Below are positions 32,251 to 41,443 of a stretch of 64,000 bases of DNA, piece after piece. The position numbers were made by a program, and so were the translations under genes. Origin of the DNA: Nanohaloarchaea archaeon SW_7_43_1 (GTDB lineage Archaea; Nanohalarchaeota; Nanosalinia; Nanosalinales; Nanosalinaceae); the NCBI GenBank assembly GCA_003009795.1, contig PXPE01000001.1:756739-820738 (forward strand), read 5' to 3'. The notes under the pieces were generated by a model, which saw only the letters and a list, made by a program, of their open reading frames with translations, was not told the DNA's origin and did not search any database. Numbering within the stretch: the stretch's first letter is position 1; every line of letters begins with the position of its first letter.

Positions 32251-32913
32251 CTATGGAATGTAAAGTCCTCCAAATGGAATCGTCATTAGCACTGTCAATA
32301 TCAGGATCACTCTGGTATAAACGATAATCGAAGTAACACCAACGACGATGAGAGTGGCTATCAGAGATACTGCAAAAGACTTTCGTCCTGAAAAGTTATG
32401 AATATCTCTTATCCACCATGTTTCCATAACAACAGTGTATAGTAATGGGGCTATACTTGCAGCGCCAACTACAGACATGTAAACTCCTGTCGAAGAACCA
32501 AGTAAACTTGATAGATCTACAAATATGGAGATAATCTGAGCTATTCCAATACCCACAACCAGTAAAGCTGATATAACAGGTAGTATTGCAGCTGTACTAG
32601 CCGATATGATATATTCTGTCTTGCTTATAGATCTACCTCCAAGAAGCCATACAGATATATGAACAAGCAGAAGTTTAAGCCCATAAATAATAAGAACGAA
32701 TAAGATTGCTGTCAATCCCCATAATGCGTGTATAGGACTAGTCTGAATAAATCCAGAGAATTCAACGCCATATAAACGAAGTGAAATATTAAACATCAGG
32801 ACCGAAAATACTAGAGAAAACCAGAAATGACCGCGGGAAAAGCCTTCAGAAATATATTTCGGATATTTTAAACTGCTTTTGACATGCGAAAACCAGTTTC
32901 TAACAAAAGACAT
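32251..32913 (-). CDS. YIP1-family membrane protein
   Basis: A 220-aa protein with about five hydrophobic helices after an N-terminal amphipathic segment (SFVRNWFSHVKSSLKYPKYI), a pattern typical of archaeal Yip1-domain proteins. Segments include LVFSVLMFNISLRLYG, AILPVISALLVVGIGIAQII and FAVSLIATLIVVGVTSIIV. Function of these archaeal proteins is unknown. It is divergent from the broken small gene at 32971. Confidence 0.75.
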   Translation of the reverse strand: MSFVRNWFSHVKSSLKYPKYISEGFSRGHFWFSLVFSVLMFNISLRLYGVEFSGFIQTSPIHALWGLTAILFVLIIYGLKLLLVHISVWLLGGRSISKTEYIISASTAAILPVISALLVVGIGIAQIISIFVDLSSLLGSSTGVYMSVVGAASIAPLLYTVVMETWWIRDIHNFSGRKSFAVSLIATLIVVGVTSIIVYTRVILILTVLMTIPFGGLYIP

Positions 32914-32970
32914 GTCTTAAATGGAACAAAATTTGCTTTTAAATCTAACTAAGAATCCTAGAGCCGAAAT

Positions 32971-33179
32971 ATGACAAAAAGATCGCAAAACTATTTTCCC
33001 TACATCAGAGCTTTTAATCCCTCAAATACTGTTACTTACTTCCCGCGAATTCAATACTATTTGCAGTTTCATTCTTCACAACAATATTGACAACTTGGAT
33101 CACCTATGTTCTCTCGAGTATAGATATTAGAAAAGCAAGGAACGAAGGTTTAAAGGAATATCCTCAAGATTTGGCATAG
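32971..33179 (+). pseudogene. Frameshifted small membrane-protein gene
   Basis: A TATA-like ttttaaat (32936-32943) sits about 30 bp before an ATG at 32971. That frame (MTKRSQNYFPYIRAFNPSNT) ends near 33093. The -1 frame, open from 33018, continues with a hydrophobic segment (ILFAVSFFTTILTTWITYVL) and a charged tail (DIRKARNEGLKEYPQDLA) to a TAG at 33177. Together they look like one single-pass protein split by a frameshift. It may be real decay, sequencing error or recoding. Confidence 0.35.
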
Positions 33180-33275
33180 TGATAATCCTGTTCCGAGGAC
33201 TTGTTTTGAACTAAATCTAATACTGCTGTATTCGAACATCTACTAAAATATTGAGATGACTGAAAAGGTTCCAAG

Positions 33276-33581
33276 TTATATTCTTTCTTCCAGTTCTTCC
33301 TCAGTTTCTGTTCCGTATCCTTTCTGTCGGTGAAAAATGCCTCTGATATAGATCTTGTTATCTTCAATCTGGTAGAATATTCGATGATCAAGTTTAGAGT
33401 TTCTGTCCTCTTCCTGTAGTTTGAGACGGAAGAGTTCTATATCGCCTATTTCTATAAAAGTGGCGTTATCTGGAGTCGCGTTCTTTTCAAGTGTTTCTAT
33501 TTCATCCAGAATTATATTTCGGATATCATTCTCGAGCCTTGCTAAGTCCTGGCGAGCTTCTTCCTTTATGATGACTTCCAT
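33276..33581 (-). CDS. RelE/ParE-family toxin
   Basis: A 101-aa protein with the RelE fold pattern: EARQDLARLENDIRNIILDE, then FRLKLQEEDRNSKLDHRIFY and IYIRGIFHRQKGYG. Basic and His residues near the C terminus fit an mRNA-cleaving RelE more than a gyrase poison. The antitoxin gene lies immediately upstream on the same strand with a 6-bp gap. Confidence 0.88.
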   Translation of the reverse strand: MEVIIKEEARQDLARLENDIRNIILDEIETLEKNATPDNATFIEIGDIELFRLKLQEEDRNSKLDHRIFYQIEDNKIYIRGIFHRQKGYGTETEEELEERI

Positions 33582-33587
33582 GTGTTA

Positions 33588-33818
33588 TCAGAACTCTTCT
33601 TTTACTTCTTCCAGGCTGTGGTTCTCTCCCTTCTCAGGATTTTCTCCCTGTATAATCAGTCTTTTTAGTTCGTCAGAATAAAGCTGTGTCTCTTCCTTGA
33701 TTTTCTCTCGTACAGCCTGTCGTATATACTCGGAGGTATTCATGTACCCCTCTTCCTCTCTTCTCTCCTCTATTTGTTTTTTTAAATTGTCAGGTAGTTT
33801 GATTGAAACAGAAGCCAT
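33588..33818 (-). CDS. Ribbon-helix-helix antitoxin
   Basis: The N terminus MASVSIKLPDNLKKQIEERR is a typical MetJ/Arc ribbon, followed by a helix ending in an acidic tail (HSLEEVKEEF) that would wrap around the toxin. The protein is 76 aa. Repeats just upstream of its start suggest autorepression. It forms a type II module with the RelE-like gene. Confidence 0.9.
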   Translation of the reverse strand: MASVSIKLPDNLKKQIEERREEEGYMNTSEYIRQAVREKIKEETQLYSDELKRLIIQGENPEKGENHSLEEVKEEF

Positions 33819-33837
33819 AAGTTTCTCACTTTGATTT

Positions 33838-33877
33838 ACTATGGTAGCACTATAGTAATAAATCTTACGTTCGTAAG
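33838..33877 (-). promoter_or_regulatory. Operator repeats and palindrome of the RelE/RHH module
   Basis: Read on the minus strand, TACTATAGTGC and TACCATAGT are tandem near-repeats of 11-bp period (33838-33857), right after a TATA-like ATTTATTA. Further upstream is the palindrome CTTACG-TT-CGTAAG (33864-33877). Ribbon-helix-helix proteins bind tandem sites of about one helical turn in this position. Confidence 0.5.
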
Positions 33878-34079
33878 GGTGAAAATCAGTGAGTTCCGGA
33901 ACTTTCCAATTGCATATCTATTAATTCTAGTTCAAGTCTGGTCCCCACAATAGTCCGAGATCTAGATCTCAATTATCGGCTACTTTGGCCCACATAATGT
34001 TCATCAATGCAGGAGATAAATCTGTGTAGCTGTTTTCAGAGTAAAAATATGCAGCTTCTCAGGAAATTCTTTCTCCCAA

Positions 34080-36770
34080 CTATTTGTCATGGAGATGTGT
34101 TTTCCTATCACCGAATTTCCGGGACAAAAACCTTCTAAAGGTGAGTTCGATAGCTGTGAAGATTGCTAGAGCTCCAGCAATGTAACCCCATTGAACAAGG
34201 CTTAGCGGTGTAATGCCGAAGTATTCTCCGATTGGGGTGTAGAGTATCAGTAGATGAGAGATTGAGGCGAAAAGCATTCCTGCTATCAGATACTTGTTAT
34301 CCCAGAGTTTGAGTCCGTAATCTCTTCTTATTACTTGGAACATCATGATCTCGAAGAATGCCAGGGCCATGAAGAGCATGGTCTGAGCCAGAACAAAGTT
34401 TTCAATATTCCAGAAGAATAGTGGCAGCATTGTAAAAGCTGCCGCCGGACCGGTGAAGGCTATCATCGAAAGAATTTTCTTGTCTATGATGGATACATCT
34501 CTGCTTCTAGGCTGCCTCTCCATTATGCCATCGACTTTCGGGTCTTCCCCTAAGGCAATCGCCGGAGGACCGTCACTTGCAAAGTTTACCCAGAGTATCA
34601 TAACCGCTGTTAAAACAACTGAGTTACTGCCCGAAAAGTACTCTGGGAAAAACAATCCACCGATAAGGATACCCAGAAACACGAACATTACCTCTCCAGA
34701 GTTAGTTGATAGAAGCTGATTCGTTACCTTCCTGATATTATCGAATATAGCCCGGCCTTCAGCGATAGCATCCCTTATAGTTACAAAATTATCATCCTGT
34801 AAAACCATATCAGAGCTTTTCTTTGCGACATCTGTACCTCTTTGGCCCATAGCAATTCCGACATCCGAATTCTTTAACGCCGGGGCATCATTTACCCCGT
34901 CACCGGTCATCGCTATAGTGTAGTCCTGATCTTGAAGCGCCTGCGAGATTCTAACTTTATGTTCAGGTGAAACACGGGCAAATATTTCAGTATCTCTTAC
35001 CTTATTCTCAAGTTCTTCATCGCTCATCCTTTCTATCTCCTGGCCTTTGATCGCGCCTTCCGGATCAAAGCCGAGTTCTCTTCCAACTGCTTTTGCAGTT
35101 TCAATGTTATCGCCCGTTGCCATTACAACACCTATTCCGGCGGTTCTGCAGTCATCTACAGCATCTTTAACCTCCTGTCTTGGAGGATCTATCATACCCT
35201 GTAGGCCGAGAAACACCATCTCGCTTTCCAGTTCATCATCTTCGATCTCGATATCCTTAACTTCCTTCCTCGCAAACCCGAGGACTCTTAATGCTCTACG
35301 GGCGAATTCCTGGTTTCTGTCAAGTATTTCCTGTTTTCTTTCCTCTGTCAGCTCCTTTTTCTCACCGTCAAGAAGAATCCTATCACACCTTTCAAGGACA
35401 ACCTCTGGAGCACCTTTCATATAGGCAGTATTATCTTCTGTTACCACGGTCATTCTCTTTCGATCAGAAGAGAAAGGTATACTTGTTTTTCTTTCTTTAT
35501 CTAACTCGATCCCGGCTTTTTCTCCTGAAACATTTAGAGCGATTTCTGTCGGCTCTCCTCGGAACTCTTCATCAGACTTATCCCTGTTTTTCTCAGCATT
35601 GTTGCAGTAAACACCGCATTCCAGTAAAGGCTTTAAGTAATCATTATCAACCTCTGAACCTTCTCTCGTGAACTCTCCTTCTGTAGCGAGGCCTGTACCT
35701 GAGACGTTGAACTCTTCGCCCTGGTAGTAGAGGTTTTTGACTGTCATTATGCCTTCTGTCAAGGTACCGGTCTTGTCAGTAACAATATAGTTTACAGAAC
35801 CGAGTGCCTCAACTACCGGCAACCTCCTTACCAATGCATCCTTATTCAGTAATTTTTTTGAGCCAAGAGCCAGAGTCAAGGTCACAATCGCAGGTAAAGA
35901 CTCAGGTATAGCCGCTACCGAAAGCCCGATAGCAAGTAATAAAACTGTCAGCAAGTCTGCCCCGGTCAAAAGCATCTGAATAGCTCCTACAAGAGAAACA
36001 ATTCCTATGACCAGTACACCTATTCTCTTTCCAAGCTTGTCCACCTCCTCTTGGAATGGAGTGTCCTTATTATCAGCATCCTCTATCTCCTCGGCAATAT
36101 CTCCTACCTGAGTTCCCATCCCTGTCTCAACCACTACAGCCTTCCCTCTACCCTTAACCACATGAGTATTCATGAAAACCATGTTATCTCTCTCGGCGAG
36201 GGAAGTATGACCATCCAATTCACCAGGAGCCTTAGATACTGAACTGCTTTCACCTGTCAACGAGGACTCATCAGTTTCAAGCGATTCCGCTTCCAAAAGC
36301 CGGGCATCGGCCGGAACCGCATCTCCCTGCTCAAGAAAAATTACATCGCCGGGAACAACCTTGGTTGAATCAATTTCCTTCTTTTTACCATCCTTTCTAA
36401 CTGTCGCACTTGGTGTTGCCATTTTCTTCAAAGCTTCAATCGATTTTTCGGCTCTATAGTCCTGTATAAAACCAAATGTGCCGTTAGCAAAAAGTATGAG
36501 GAAGATTATAGCTGCCTCAGTATATTCCGGTTCATGACCTGGCATAAAACCTATGGCAACAGAAAGAATTCCAGCGGCCATCAGAAGATAGATTAGGTTG
36601 TCTTGGAACTGACTTAGAAATAATTTTGGCGCTGAAACAGAGTCACCGCTTCTGATACTGTTCTCGCCTTGCTCTTCGAGCCGTTTATCAGCTTCCTGGT
36701 TCGAAAGACCTCCTTCATTTGTATCCAGCTCAGATATTACATTCTTCTTTTCCTTATTGTGCCAGTCCAT
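34080..36770 (-). CDS. P-type cation ATPase, calcium-transporting type
   Basis: An 896-aa P2-type ATPase: N-terminal cation-ATPase domain, actuator LTGESSSVSK, phosphorylation site DKTGTLTEG, nucleotide-binding domain with KGAPEVVLERCD, hinge GDGVNDAPALKNSDVG and about ten membrane helices. The membrane motif PESLPAIV fits Ca2+ pumps (PMCA/SERCA-like), as does NFASDGPPAIALG. It exports calcium or a related cation using ATP. It stands alone with a 260-bp spacer before the TA module. Confidence 0.93.
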   Translation of the reverse strand: MDWHNKEKKNVISELDTNEGGLSNQEADKRLEEQGENSIRSGDSVSAPKLFLSQFQDNLIYLLMAAGILSVAIGFMPGHEPEYTEAAIIFLILFANGTFGFIQDYRAEKSIEALKKMATPSATVRKDGKKKEIDSTKVVPGDVIFLEQGDAVPADARLLEAESLETDESSLTGESSSVSKAPGELDGHTSLAERDNMVFMNTHVVKGRGKAVVVETGMGTQVGDIAEEIEDADNKDTPFQEEVDKLGKRIGVLVIGIVSLVGAIQMLLTGADLLTVLLLAIGLSVAAIPESLPAIVTLTLALGSKKLLNKDALVRRLPVVEALGSVNYIVTDKTGTLTEGIMTVKNLYYQGEEFNVSGTGLATEGEFTREGSEVDNDYLKPLLECGVYCNNAEKNRDKSDEEFRGEPTEIALNVSGEKAGIELDKERKTSIPFSSDRKRMTVVTEDNTAYMKGAPEVVLERCDRILLDGEKKELTEERKQEILDRNQEFARRALRVLGFARKEVKDIEIEDDELESEMVFLGLQGMIDPPRQEVKDAVDDCRTAGIGVVMATGDNIETAKAVGRELGFDPEGAIKGQEIERMSDEELENKVRDTEIFARVSPEHKVRISQALQDQDYTIAMTGDGVNDAPALKNSDVGIAMGQRGTDVAKKSSDMVLQDDNFVTIRDAIAEGRAIFDNIRKVTNQLLSTNSGEVMFVFLGILIGGLFFPEYFSGSNSVVLTAVMILWVNFASDGPPAIALGEDPKVDGIMERQPRSRDVSIIDKKILSMIAFTGPAAAFTMLPLFFWNIENFVLAQTMLFMALAFFEIMMFQVIRRDYGLKLWDNKYLIAGMLFASISHLLILYTPIGEYFGITPLSLVQWGYIAGALAIFTAIELTFRRFLSRKFGDRKTHLHDK

Positions 36771-36884
36771 CTAGGATAATATTAGTCCATACGTGAATAA
36801 AAAACCGTTCTAGGTTTCGTAATTTTCTACCCGGTCAGTCTATGATCTGTTATAAAGGTCGGGGGTCATTTTATTACTATTCAA

Positions 36885-36891
36885 GGAGGTG
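36885..36891 (+). promoter_or_regulatory. Strong Shine-Dalgarno before the cold-shock gene
   Basis: GGAGGTG is a full match to the archaeal anti-Shine-Dalgarno and stands 10 bp before the GTG start. A TATA-like gttataaagg (36849-36858) gives a short leader. Few genes in this window have such a site, so it marks GTG at 36902 as the start. Confidence 0.75.
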
Positions 36892-36901
36892 TATTTTAAT
36901 T

Positions 36902-37096
36902 GTGAAAGGTACAGTTAAGTTCTTCCACGATCAGAAGCGATACGGATTTATCGAAACTGAAGAAATGGACGACGATGTATTCTTCCACGAAGACGATCTT
37001 GAAGGAGACGTTGAAGTTGGAGAAGACGACGAAGTAGAATTCGAGACTGAGGAAGGAGACAAAGGACCGAAAGCAGTAGACGTCACAGGAGTATAA
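36902..37096 (+). CDS. Cold-shock domain protein
   Basis: A 64-aa single OB-fold protein with RNP1-like KRYGFIETEE and RNP2-like DVFFHEDDL, the pattern of bacterial CspA and haloarchaeal Csp proteins. It is much more acidic than bacterial homologues, as expected in salt-in cells. It binds single-stranded RNA and helps at low temperature. The GTG start is chosen from the upstream Shine-Dalgarno and the conserved MKGTVKFF beginning. Confidence 0.95.
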   Translation: MKGTVKFFHDQKRYGFIETEEMDDDVFFHEDDLEGDVEVGEDDEVEFETEEGDKGPKAVDVTGV

Positions 37097-37409
37097 ACTC
37101 TTCTGAGACTTTCTGCAAGTAATTCTCAACCAATCTTTAATTTTTAATTTACTTTTGAATCATTTCCGTATTACGTTAAATATTTCTCGAGAAGTTCGTA
37201 AATTTCAGGTAAATTCCATTAGTCAAGGATTACTATATTTGATTTGGACACCAAAAGGACCCAAAGTTTGCAGTTTGTAACAAAAGACGCTTAGAGGAAA
37301 ATTCTCTCATTCCTGATATGCAACACGGTTGCATCTGAAAACAGTTCTGAACAACAAAAATTTTTACTTTCAAAGTATGCCTGGTGCCGAATCTCTATCA
37401 GCCTCTAAG
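37097..37409. other. AT-rich spacer after the cold-shock gene
   Basis: No gene is supported in 313 bp between convergent genes. T-rich stretches at 37135-37155 may end the cold-shock transcript. A hairpin ATGCAA-cacgg-TTGCAT lies at 37318-37334. A small RNA is possible but box C/D or H/ACA features were not found. Confidence 0.4.
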
Positions 37410-37646
37410 CTATATATCTAGGCTGTATTCTACATCTCTGTCTTTTCTGCTTCTTAATACTTCGCGGATGTCTTCAGCTCTTACTGTAGCCCTATCGTTC
37501 TCCGATGCAACTTTGACAGCTTCCTCACTTATTTGATTGGCCCAGTTATCAATGAATTCACCAAGCTCTTTGGATGCATCCTCGCTTACCCTTTTGCCTG
37601 TGTTTGACTTGAAAACCTGTCTCATGCTTCTTATAGAGAATTCCAT
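37410..37646 (-). CDS. Archaeal histone-fold protein
   Basis: A 78-aa protein with one histone fold: RVSEDASKELGEFIDNWANQ, then VKVASENDRATVRAEDIREVL, matching the three-helix core of HMf-like histones. The tails are short. It has fewer basic residues than typical histones, likely a salt adaptation. It packs DNA as dimers or longer filaments. Confidence 0.92.
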   Translation of the reverse strand: MEFSIRSMRQVFKSNTGKRVSEDASKELGEFIDNWANQISEEAVKVASENDRATVRAEDIREVLRSRKDRDVEYSLDI

Positions 37647-37839
37647 TTTGACCTGCCCTCATAATATAACTGTAGAAACATGGTTTAATATTTGATGGTA
37701 GATAAGGCAGAGCAGGTATCAATGAATCAAATTATCGAAGTCTGAGAAAATTTTGGAACCTATATATAGTATCTTGAAGACCTGTGAAGTGCTATAATCC
37801 AAAATCATTCAAAACAATCTTCAGTCAATTAGTTAATAG

Positions 37840-37928
37840 CGCCAGCGCCCGGATTTGAACCGGGGAGGGAGCGTATGTCCCAGCAGATCTCGAATCTGCC
37901 GCGTTCGACCAGACTCCGCCACGCTGGC
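37840..37928 (-). tRNA. tRNA-Ser (anticodon CGA)
   Basis: On the minus strand, acceptor GCCAGCG pairs with CGCTGGC, the anticodon stem is GCAGA/TCTGC with loop TTCGAGA, and a long variable arm (GGGACATACGCTCCC) marks a class II tRNA. The T-arm is CCCGGTTCAAATCCGGG. Discriminator G fits Ser. Confidence 0.96.
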
Positions 37929-38025
37929 AACACAAAGTCTGAACTGATTATTTGGTTGACTAAACTCAAGTCATTCCTCACATTTAAATCATTTAGAGAA
38001 GTAGGTATAGAAGGGAATTAGAAAA

Positions 38026-38691
38026 ATGAGGTACGATGCCGTGATTTTCGACAAGGATGGAGTCCTTCTCGACTCTATGGACGATAACTTCAAATGGGCT
38101 GATAAGATGAGAGTTGAGATGGCTCAGAAAATTGGAAAGGATATTGACATTAACACTTCTCAAGAAATCGTACATGCTGGAACAGCTAAAGAGCTTGAGA
38201 GGATAGCGCAGAGAACCGGTCTTGATATTGATACAATGAAACAAATGGAAGAGGAGGTCGCTAGCAGAAAAATCCAGAAAATGGAAAAAGGTGAGATAGG
38301 GCTTTTTCCGACAACAAAAAAAGTTTTACAAAAGGTTTCTGTACCTAAAGCAGTGGTAAGTAATGCCCCATACCAGACCACAAGATTCACGATGGAGAAA
38401 TTCGGGCTGGAGAAATACTTTGAAGTGATCAAATCGCCCGGGATTAACGATATCAAAGAATATGTGGAGCTGAAAAAACCTAACCCTCAGATGCTTGAGG
38501 AATCAATTGAGCATGTAGGGGCAAAAAATCCTGTGATGGTGGGAGACTCCGATGACGATATCAAGGCCGCGAAGAATGCAGGGATCGACTCAGTATTTGT
38601 GAACTCAAACGGAGGCACTGATCTAAATCCAAGCCATGAAGTAGAAGATTTAGGTACTGTTGTAGATATTGTGAAAGGCAAACTGACATAA
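38026..38691 (+). CDS. HAD-superfamily phosphatase, phosphoglycolate-phosphatase-like
   Basis: HAD motifs are complete: FDKDGVLLDS (nucleophile and acid Asp), SNAP (motif II), the Lys of KKPNPQM (motif III) and GDSDDDIKAAKNAG (motif IV). A helical cap follows motif I. The protein is 221 aa and belongs to subfamily IA. The substrate cannot be read from sequence. It is 26 bp upstream of a co-directional tRNA thiolation gene. Confidence 0.9.
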   Translation: MRYDAVIFDKDGVLLDSMDDNFKWADKMRVEMAQKIGKDIDINTSQEIVHAGTAKELERIAQRTGLDIDTMKQMEEEVASRKIQKMEKGEIGLFPTTKKVLQKVSVPKAVVSNAPYQTTRFTMEKFGLEKYFEVIKSPGINDIKEYVELKKPNPQMLEESIEHVGAKNPVMVGDSDDDIKAAKNAGIDSVFVNSNGGTDLNPSHEVEDLGTVVDIVKGKLT

Positions 38692-38717
38692 AAAATTAGT
38701 TCTACATCAAGTTGCCT

Positions 38718-39692
38718 ATGTCTGAGGATAAAATCTGCTTGAAATGTGGGGAAGAAGCTGTAATCCACAGAGAATACGAGGGTAGAAGTCTTTGCGAGGA
38801 GCACTTCACTGAAGATATCGGCAAGAAGGTCAAGAAAACGATCAGGAAAGATGGTCTGGTAGAATCCGGCGACACCATAGCAGTGGGGCTTTCCGGCGGG
38901 AAAGATTCTGCGGTAATGCTTGAAATGCTCAGCAAAGTTTTCGGCGAAAGACCTGATATCGAGATTATTGGAGTATCTGTACATGAGGGCATAGATGAGT
39001 ACAGGGATGAATCAATTTCTGCAGCGCAAAAGCTGTGTGATGAACTTGGAGTTAAGCTTGAAGTCGGTAGATACTCAGATTACTATGATCTCAAGATGGA
39101 TGATGTGGCTGGGGCCGGCGAACTCGGAAACTGTACCTACTGCGGGATCATGAGACGAGATCTCCTGAACAAGCTTTGCTGCGAAGTTGACGCTGATAAA
39201 GTGGCAATAGGCCATAATCTAGATGATGAGGCACAGGCAATTATGATGAACCATCTGAAAGGCGATATGAAACGGTTGGCACGGATTGGAGCGAGGACTG
39301 ACGCGGTAGAACATGAAAAGTTTGTGCCGAGAATCAAGCCGCTCATTGATGTAATGGAGAAGGAGATCGCGCTTTATTCTCGTTTACATGATCTCGGTGT
39401 GATAGACCGTTGTCCTCATGTCCAGGAAGGAACTATGAGACCTATGGTGAAGAGCTTCCTCAATAAGCTTGAGTCACAGATGCCAGGAACAAAACACTCA
39501 ATTGTATCACAAGGAAGAAGGCTCAGCGATATTGTTGAAGGAGAAATCGAAGTTGATGAAGAAAACAAACTACGGGAATGCGAGGAATGTGGAGAACCCT
39601 GTTCTTCGGATATATGCCGGAAATGCGAGCTTATGGAGAATATCAAGGAAGCCGCAGACCAGAGCAAGGAACACAGTTATACAAAGCAATAA
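38718..39692 (+). CDS. ncsA: tRNA 2-thiolation protein (TtuA/NcsA family)
   Basis: The protein has an N-terminal zinc finger (CLKCG and CEEH), the PP-loop ATPase motif GLSGGKDSAV, catalytic cysteines in NCTYCGIMRR and CPHV, and a C-terminal zinc ribbon with CEECGEPC and CRKC. This is the TtuA/NcsA/Ctu1 family, which adds sulphur to U34 or U54 of tRNA. I start at the ATG at 38718 rather than the TTG at 38712. Confidence 0.92.
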   Translation: MSEDKICLKCGEEAVIHREYEGRSLCEEHFTEDIGKKVKKTIRKDGLVESGDTIAVGLSGGKDSAVMLEMLSKVFGERPDIEIIGVSVHEGIDEYRDESISAAQKLCDELGVKLEVGRYSDYYDLKMDDVAGAGELGNCTYCGIMRRDLLNKLCCEVDADKVAIGHNLDDEAQAIMMNHLKGDMKRLARIGARTDAVEHEKFVPRIKPLIDVMEKEIALYSRLHDLGVIDRCPHVQEGTMRPMVKSFLNKLESQMPGTKHSIVSQGRRLSDIVEGEIEVDEENKLRECEECGEPCSSDICRKCELMENIKEAADQSKEHSYTKQ

Positions 39693-39728
39693 AAACTTGA
39701 GAGTAATACAAGGTAATATTGATAGATA

Positions 39729-40691
39729 ATGAAAGCAGTAGTTCTGGCTGGAGGACACGCCACACGTTTATGGCCAATTACCAAAGATCGCGCTAAACCG
39801 CTTCTACCGCTGGGAAAGAAGCCTATAATCGAGTATATTCTAGAGGACTTAGAGGATCTTGAGGAGGTAATTATCTCAACGAACGACAAGTTTGCACAAG
39901 ATTTCCGGAACTACATTGATGAATATAACAGAGACAATGTAAAGGTAGCAGTTGAAAGCCAGCAGAGTGAAGAGGAGAAACCGGGAACGATCGGCGCAAT
40001 CATCAATTTGCTTGACGAGGAAGATATTGATGATGATCTCCTTGTGATCGGCGGCGATAACTACTACAGCTTCAATACTTCAGATTTCCTTGATTTCTGC
40101 AGACAAAAAAAGGCGCCTGTAAATGTAGTTTATGATGTGAAGGATCTAGATCTAGCTACCGGTTTCGGTATCGTGGATACCGATGGAGATAAAATAAAGG
40201 ACTTTGTGGAGAAACCTGAACAACCACCTTCGACACTTGCTTCAACCGCATGCTATTACTTCCCGAAAGAGGATATAGAACTCTTCCATAAGTATGAGAA
40301 ACATTTCAAGGATACAGATGTTCCCGCCAATAAATACCTTGATGAGCCCGGAAGGCTTATTGAATGGGCTCACAAGAAAACCGATATGTTTACTTATAGC
40401 TTTGATGGTGATTGGCATGATATAGGAACAGTTCAAGGTTATGTTGAGGCAATGAGCTCTCTCGTAGATGGAAACATCATCAAGGGAGATACAGAGAACT
40501 CTGATATAGGAGAAAACGTTTTCATCATGAAAGGAACCACACTGAAAGATACGACAGTTGAGAACTCCATAATATTTGCGAACACGGAAATAAATGACAG
40601 TGAAATCAGGAACTCGATCATTGATAAGTCCTGCGAGATAGAAGATACCGATATGAAAAACGCACTGGTTGGAGAACATACAACACTTTAA
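39729..40691 (+). CDS. NDP-sugar pyrophosphorylase family nucleotidyltransferase
   Basis: The N terminus VLAGGHATRLWPITKDRAKP followed by LLPLGKKPIIEY is the signature of glucose-1-phosphate nucleotidyltransferases, with an Asp pair in VIGGDNYY and the catalytic Lys region FVEKPEQPP. The last 70 residues show hexapeptide-like repeats (DIGENVFIMKG, NSIIFANTEI, RNSIIDKSCEI), a left-handed beta helix. It probably makes UDP- or dTDP-sugars for surface glycans. Its TAA shares TTAA with the convergent metallopeptidase gene. Confidence 0.93.
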   Translation: MKAVVLAGGHATRLWPITKDRAKPLLPLGKKPIIEYILEDLEDLEEVIISTNDKFAQDFRNYIDEYNRDNVKVAVESQQSEEEKPGTIGAIINLLDEEDIDDDLLVIGGDNYYSFNTSDFLDFCRQKKAPVNVVYDVKDLDLATGFGIVDTDGDKIKDFVEKPEQPPSTLASTACYYFPKEDIELFHKYEKHFKDTDVPANKYLDEPGRLIEWAHKKTDMFTYSFDGDWHDIGTVQGYVEAMSSLVDGNIIKGDTENSDIGENVFIMKGTTLKDTTVENSIIFANTEINDSEIRNSIIDKSCEIEDTDMKNALVGEHTTL

Positions 40692-41440
40692 CTCAGATAC
40701 TTTTCAGAAGAAGATTTTCTAGCCTCAAGAAAATCTGTGTAATCCTCTTCAATCGAAATTTCTGTCAGATATTCATTGACGCTGGATTCTCCTCCACCAG
40801 GTACAATAGCCAGATAATCTTTCCCATTAAACTCTCCGTTCTCTATATACAGATTACCTATCTCAAAACTACTGTAGATATTCTTGTAGTTATCAACAAG
40901 TTTGTCAAACTCGTCTTCCATATCCTGTAACAACTCCGATTCCACATCAAAACCTTTAGCTTCAAGCTCCGCATCCTTTCTCCTCTTCTCATATGGATAA
41001 CCTGTTCCTGCATCAAACGGCAGAATTGTATCCGTTAAAACTTCGGTTATACCTTCAACATCTTTTTCGTAAAGTGGATTGCTTGATTTCTCAACTTCCT
41101 TAATGAACTCATCTGAGGCGTTAAACTCGTTTTCCAACCAATCATCGATCTCGTCTCTAAACTGCTTAACATGTATGCATTCATGGAGCATTGTCTTGTA
41201 CTGCTGTTTATTCCCCATCTCAAAGAATTTATCGCCTACTGAAACAGTTATTTCATCGTTTGAGTATCTCGGAGCTGAAGTTCTCCCCAGAACATTGTAG
41301 GGGAGAGAGCTATCGAACTCTAAATTCACATTATCTAGATCGAGGCCATATTCCTCTGATACCTCTGAAAGTTTCTCCCGTGCTACCGTCTCTCTTACAT
41401 CCGGCTCAAGCTGAAAACCGAAACTGTGTGAACCAAACAG
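40688..41440 (-). CDS. Zinc metallopeptidase-like protein after htpX
   Basis: The motif LHECIHVKQ is HExxH, and EGITEVLTD lies where a third ligand (Glu) may be, as in gluzincin-like proteins. The frame continues directly after the HtpX stop with no ATG, GTG or TTG until a GTG at 41329. The intervening 37 codons (LEPDVRETVAREKLSEVSEE) look coding. I begin it at CTG 41440, which stands 6 bp after a perfect GGAGGTG. If standard starts only are allowed, use 41329 and 213 aa. Function unknown. Confidence 0.7.
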   Translation of the reverse strand: MFGSHSFGFQLEPDVRETVAREKLSEVSEEYGLDLDNVNLEFDSSLPYNVLGRTSAPRYSNDEITVSVGDKFFEMGNKQQYKTMLHECIHVKQFRDEIDDWLENEFNASDEFIKEVEKSSNPLYEKDVEGITEVLTDTILPFDAGTGYPYEKRRKDAELEAKGFDVESELLQDMEDEFDKLVDNYKNIYSSFEIGNLYIENGEFNGKDYLAIVPGGGESSVNEYLTEISIEEDYTDFLEARKSSSEKYLS

Positions 41441-41443
41441 TTT

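Noticed and set aside
38487-38984. 165-residue minus-strand frame across the HAD and ncsA junction
   Set aside because: It lies antisense to two clear genes and has a shadow-like composition.
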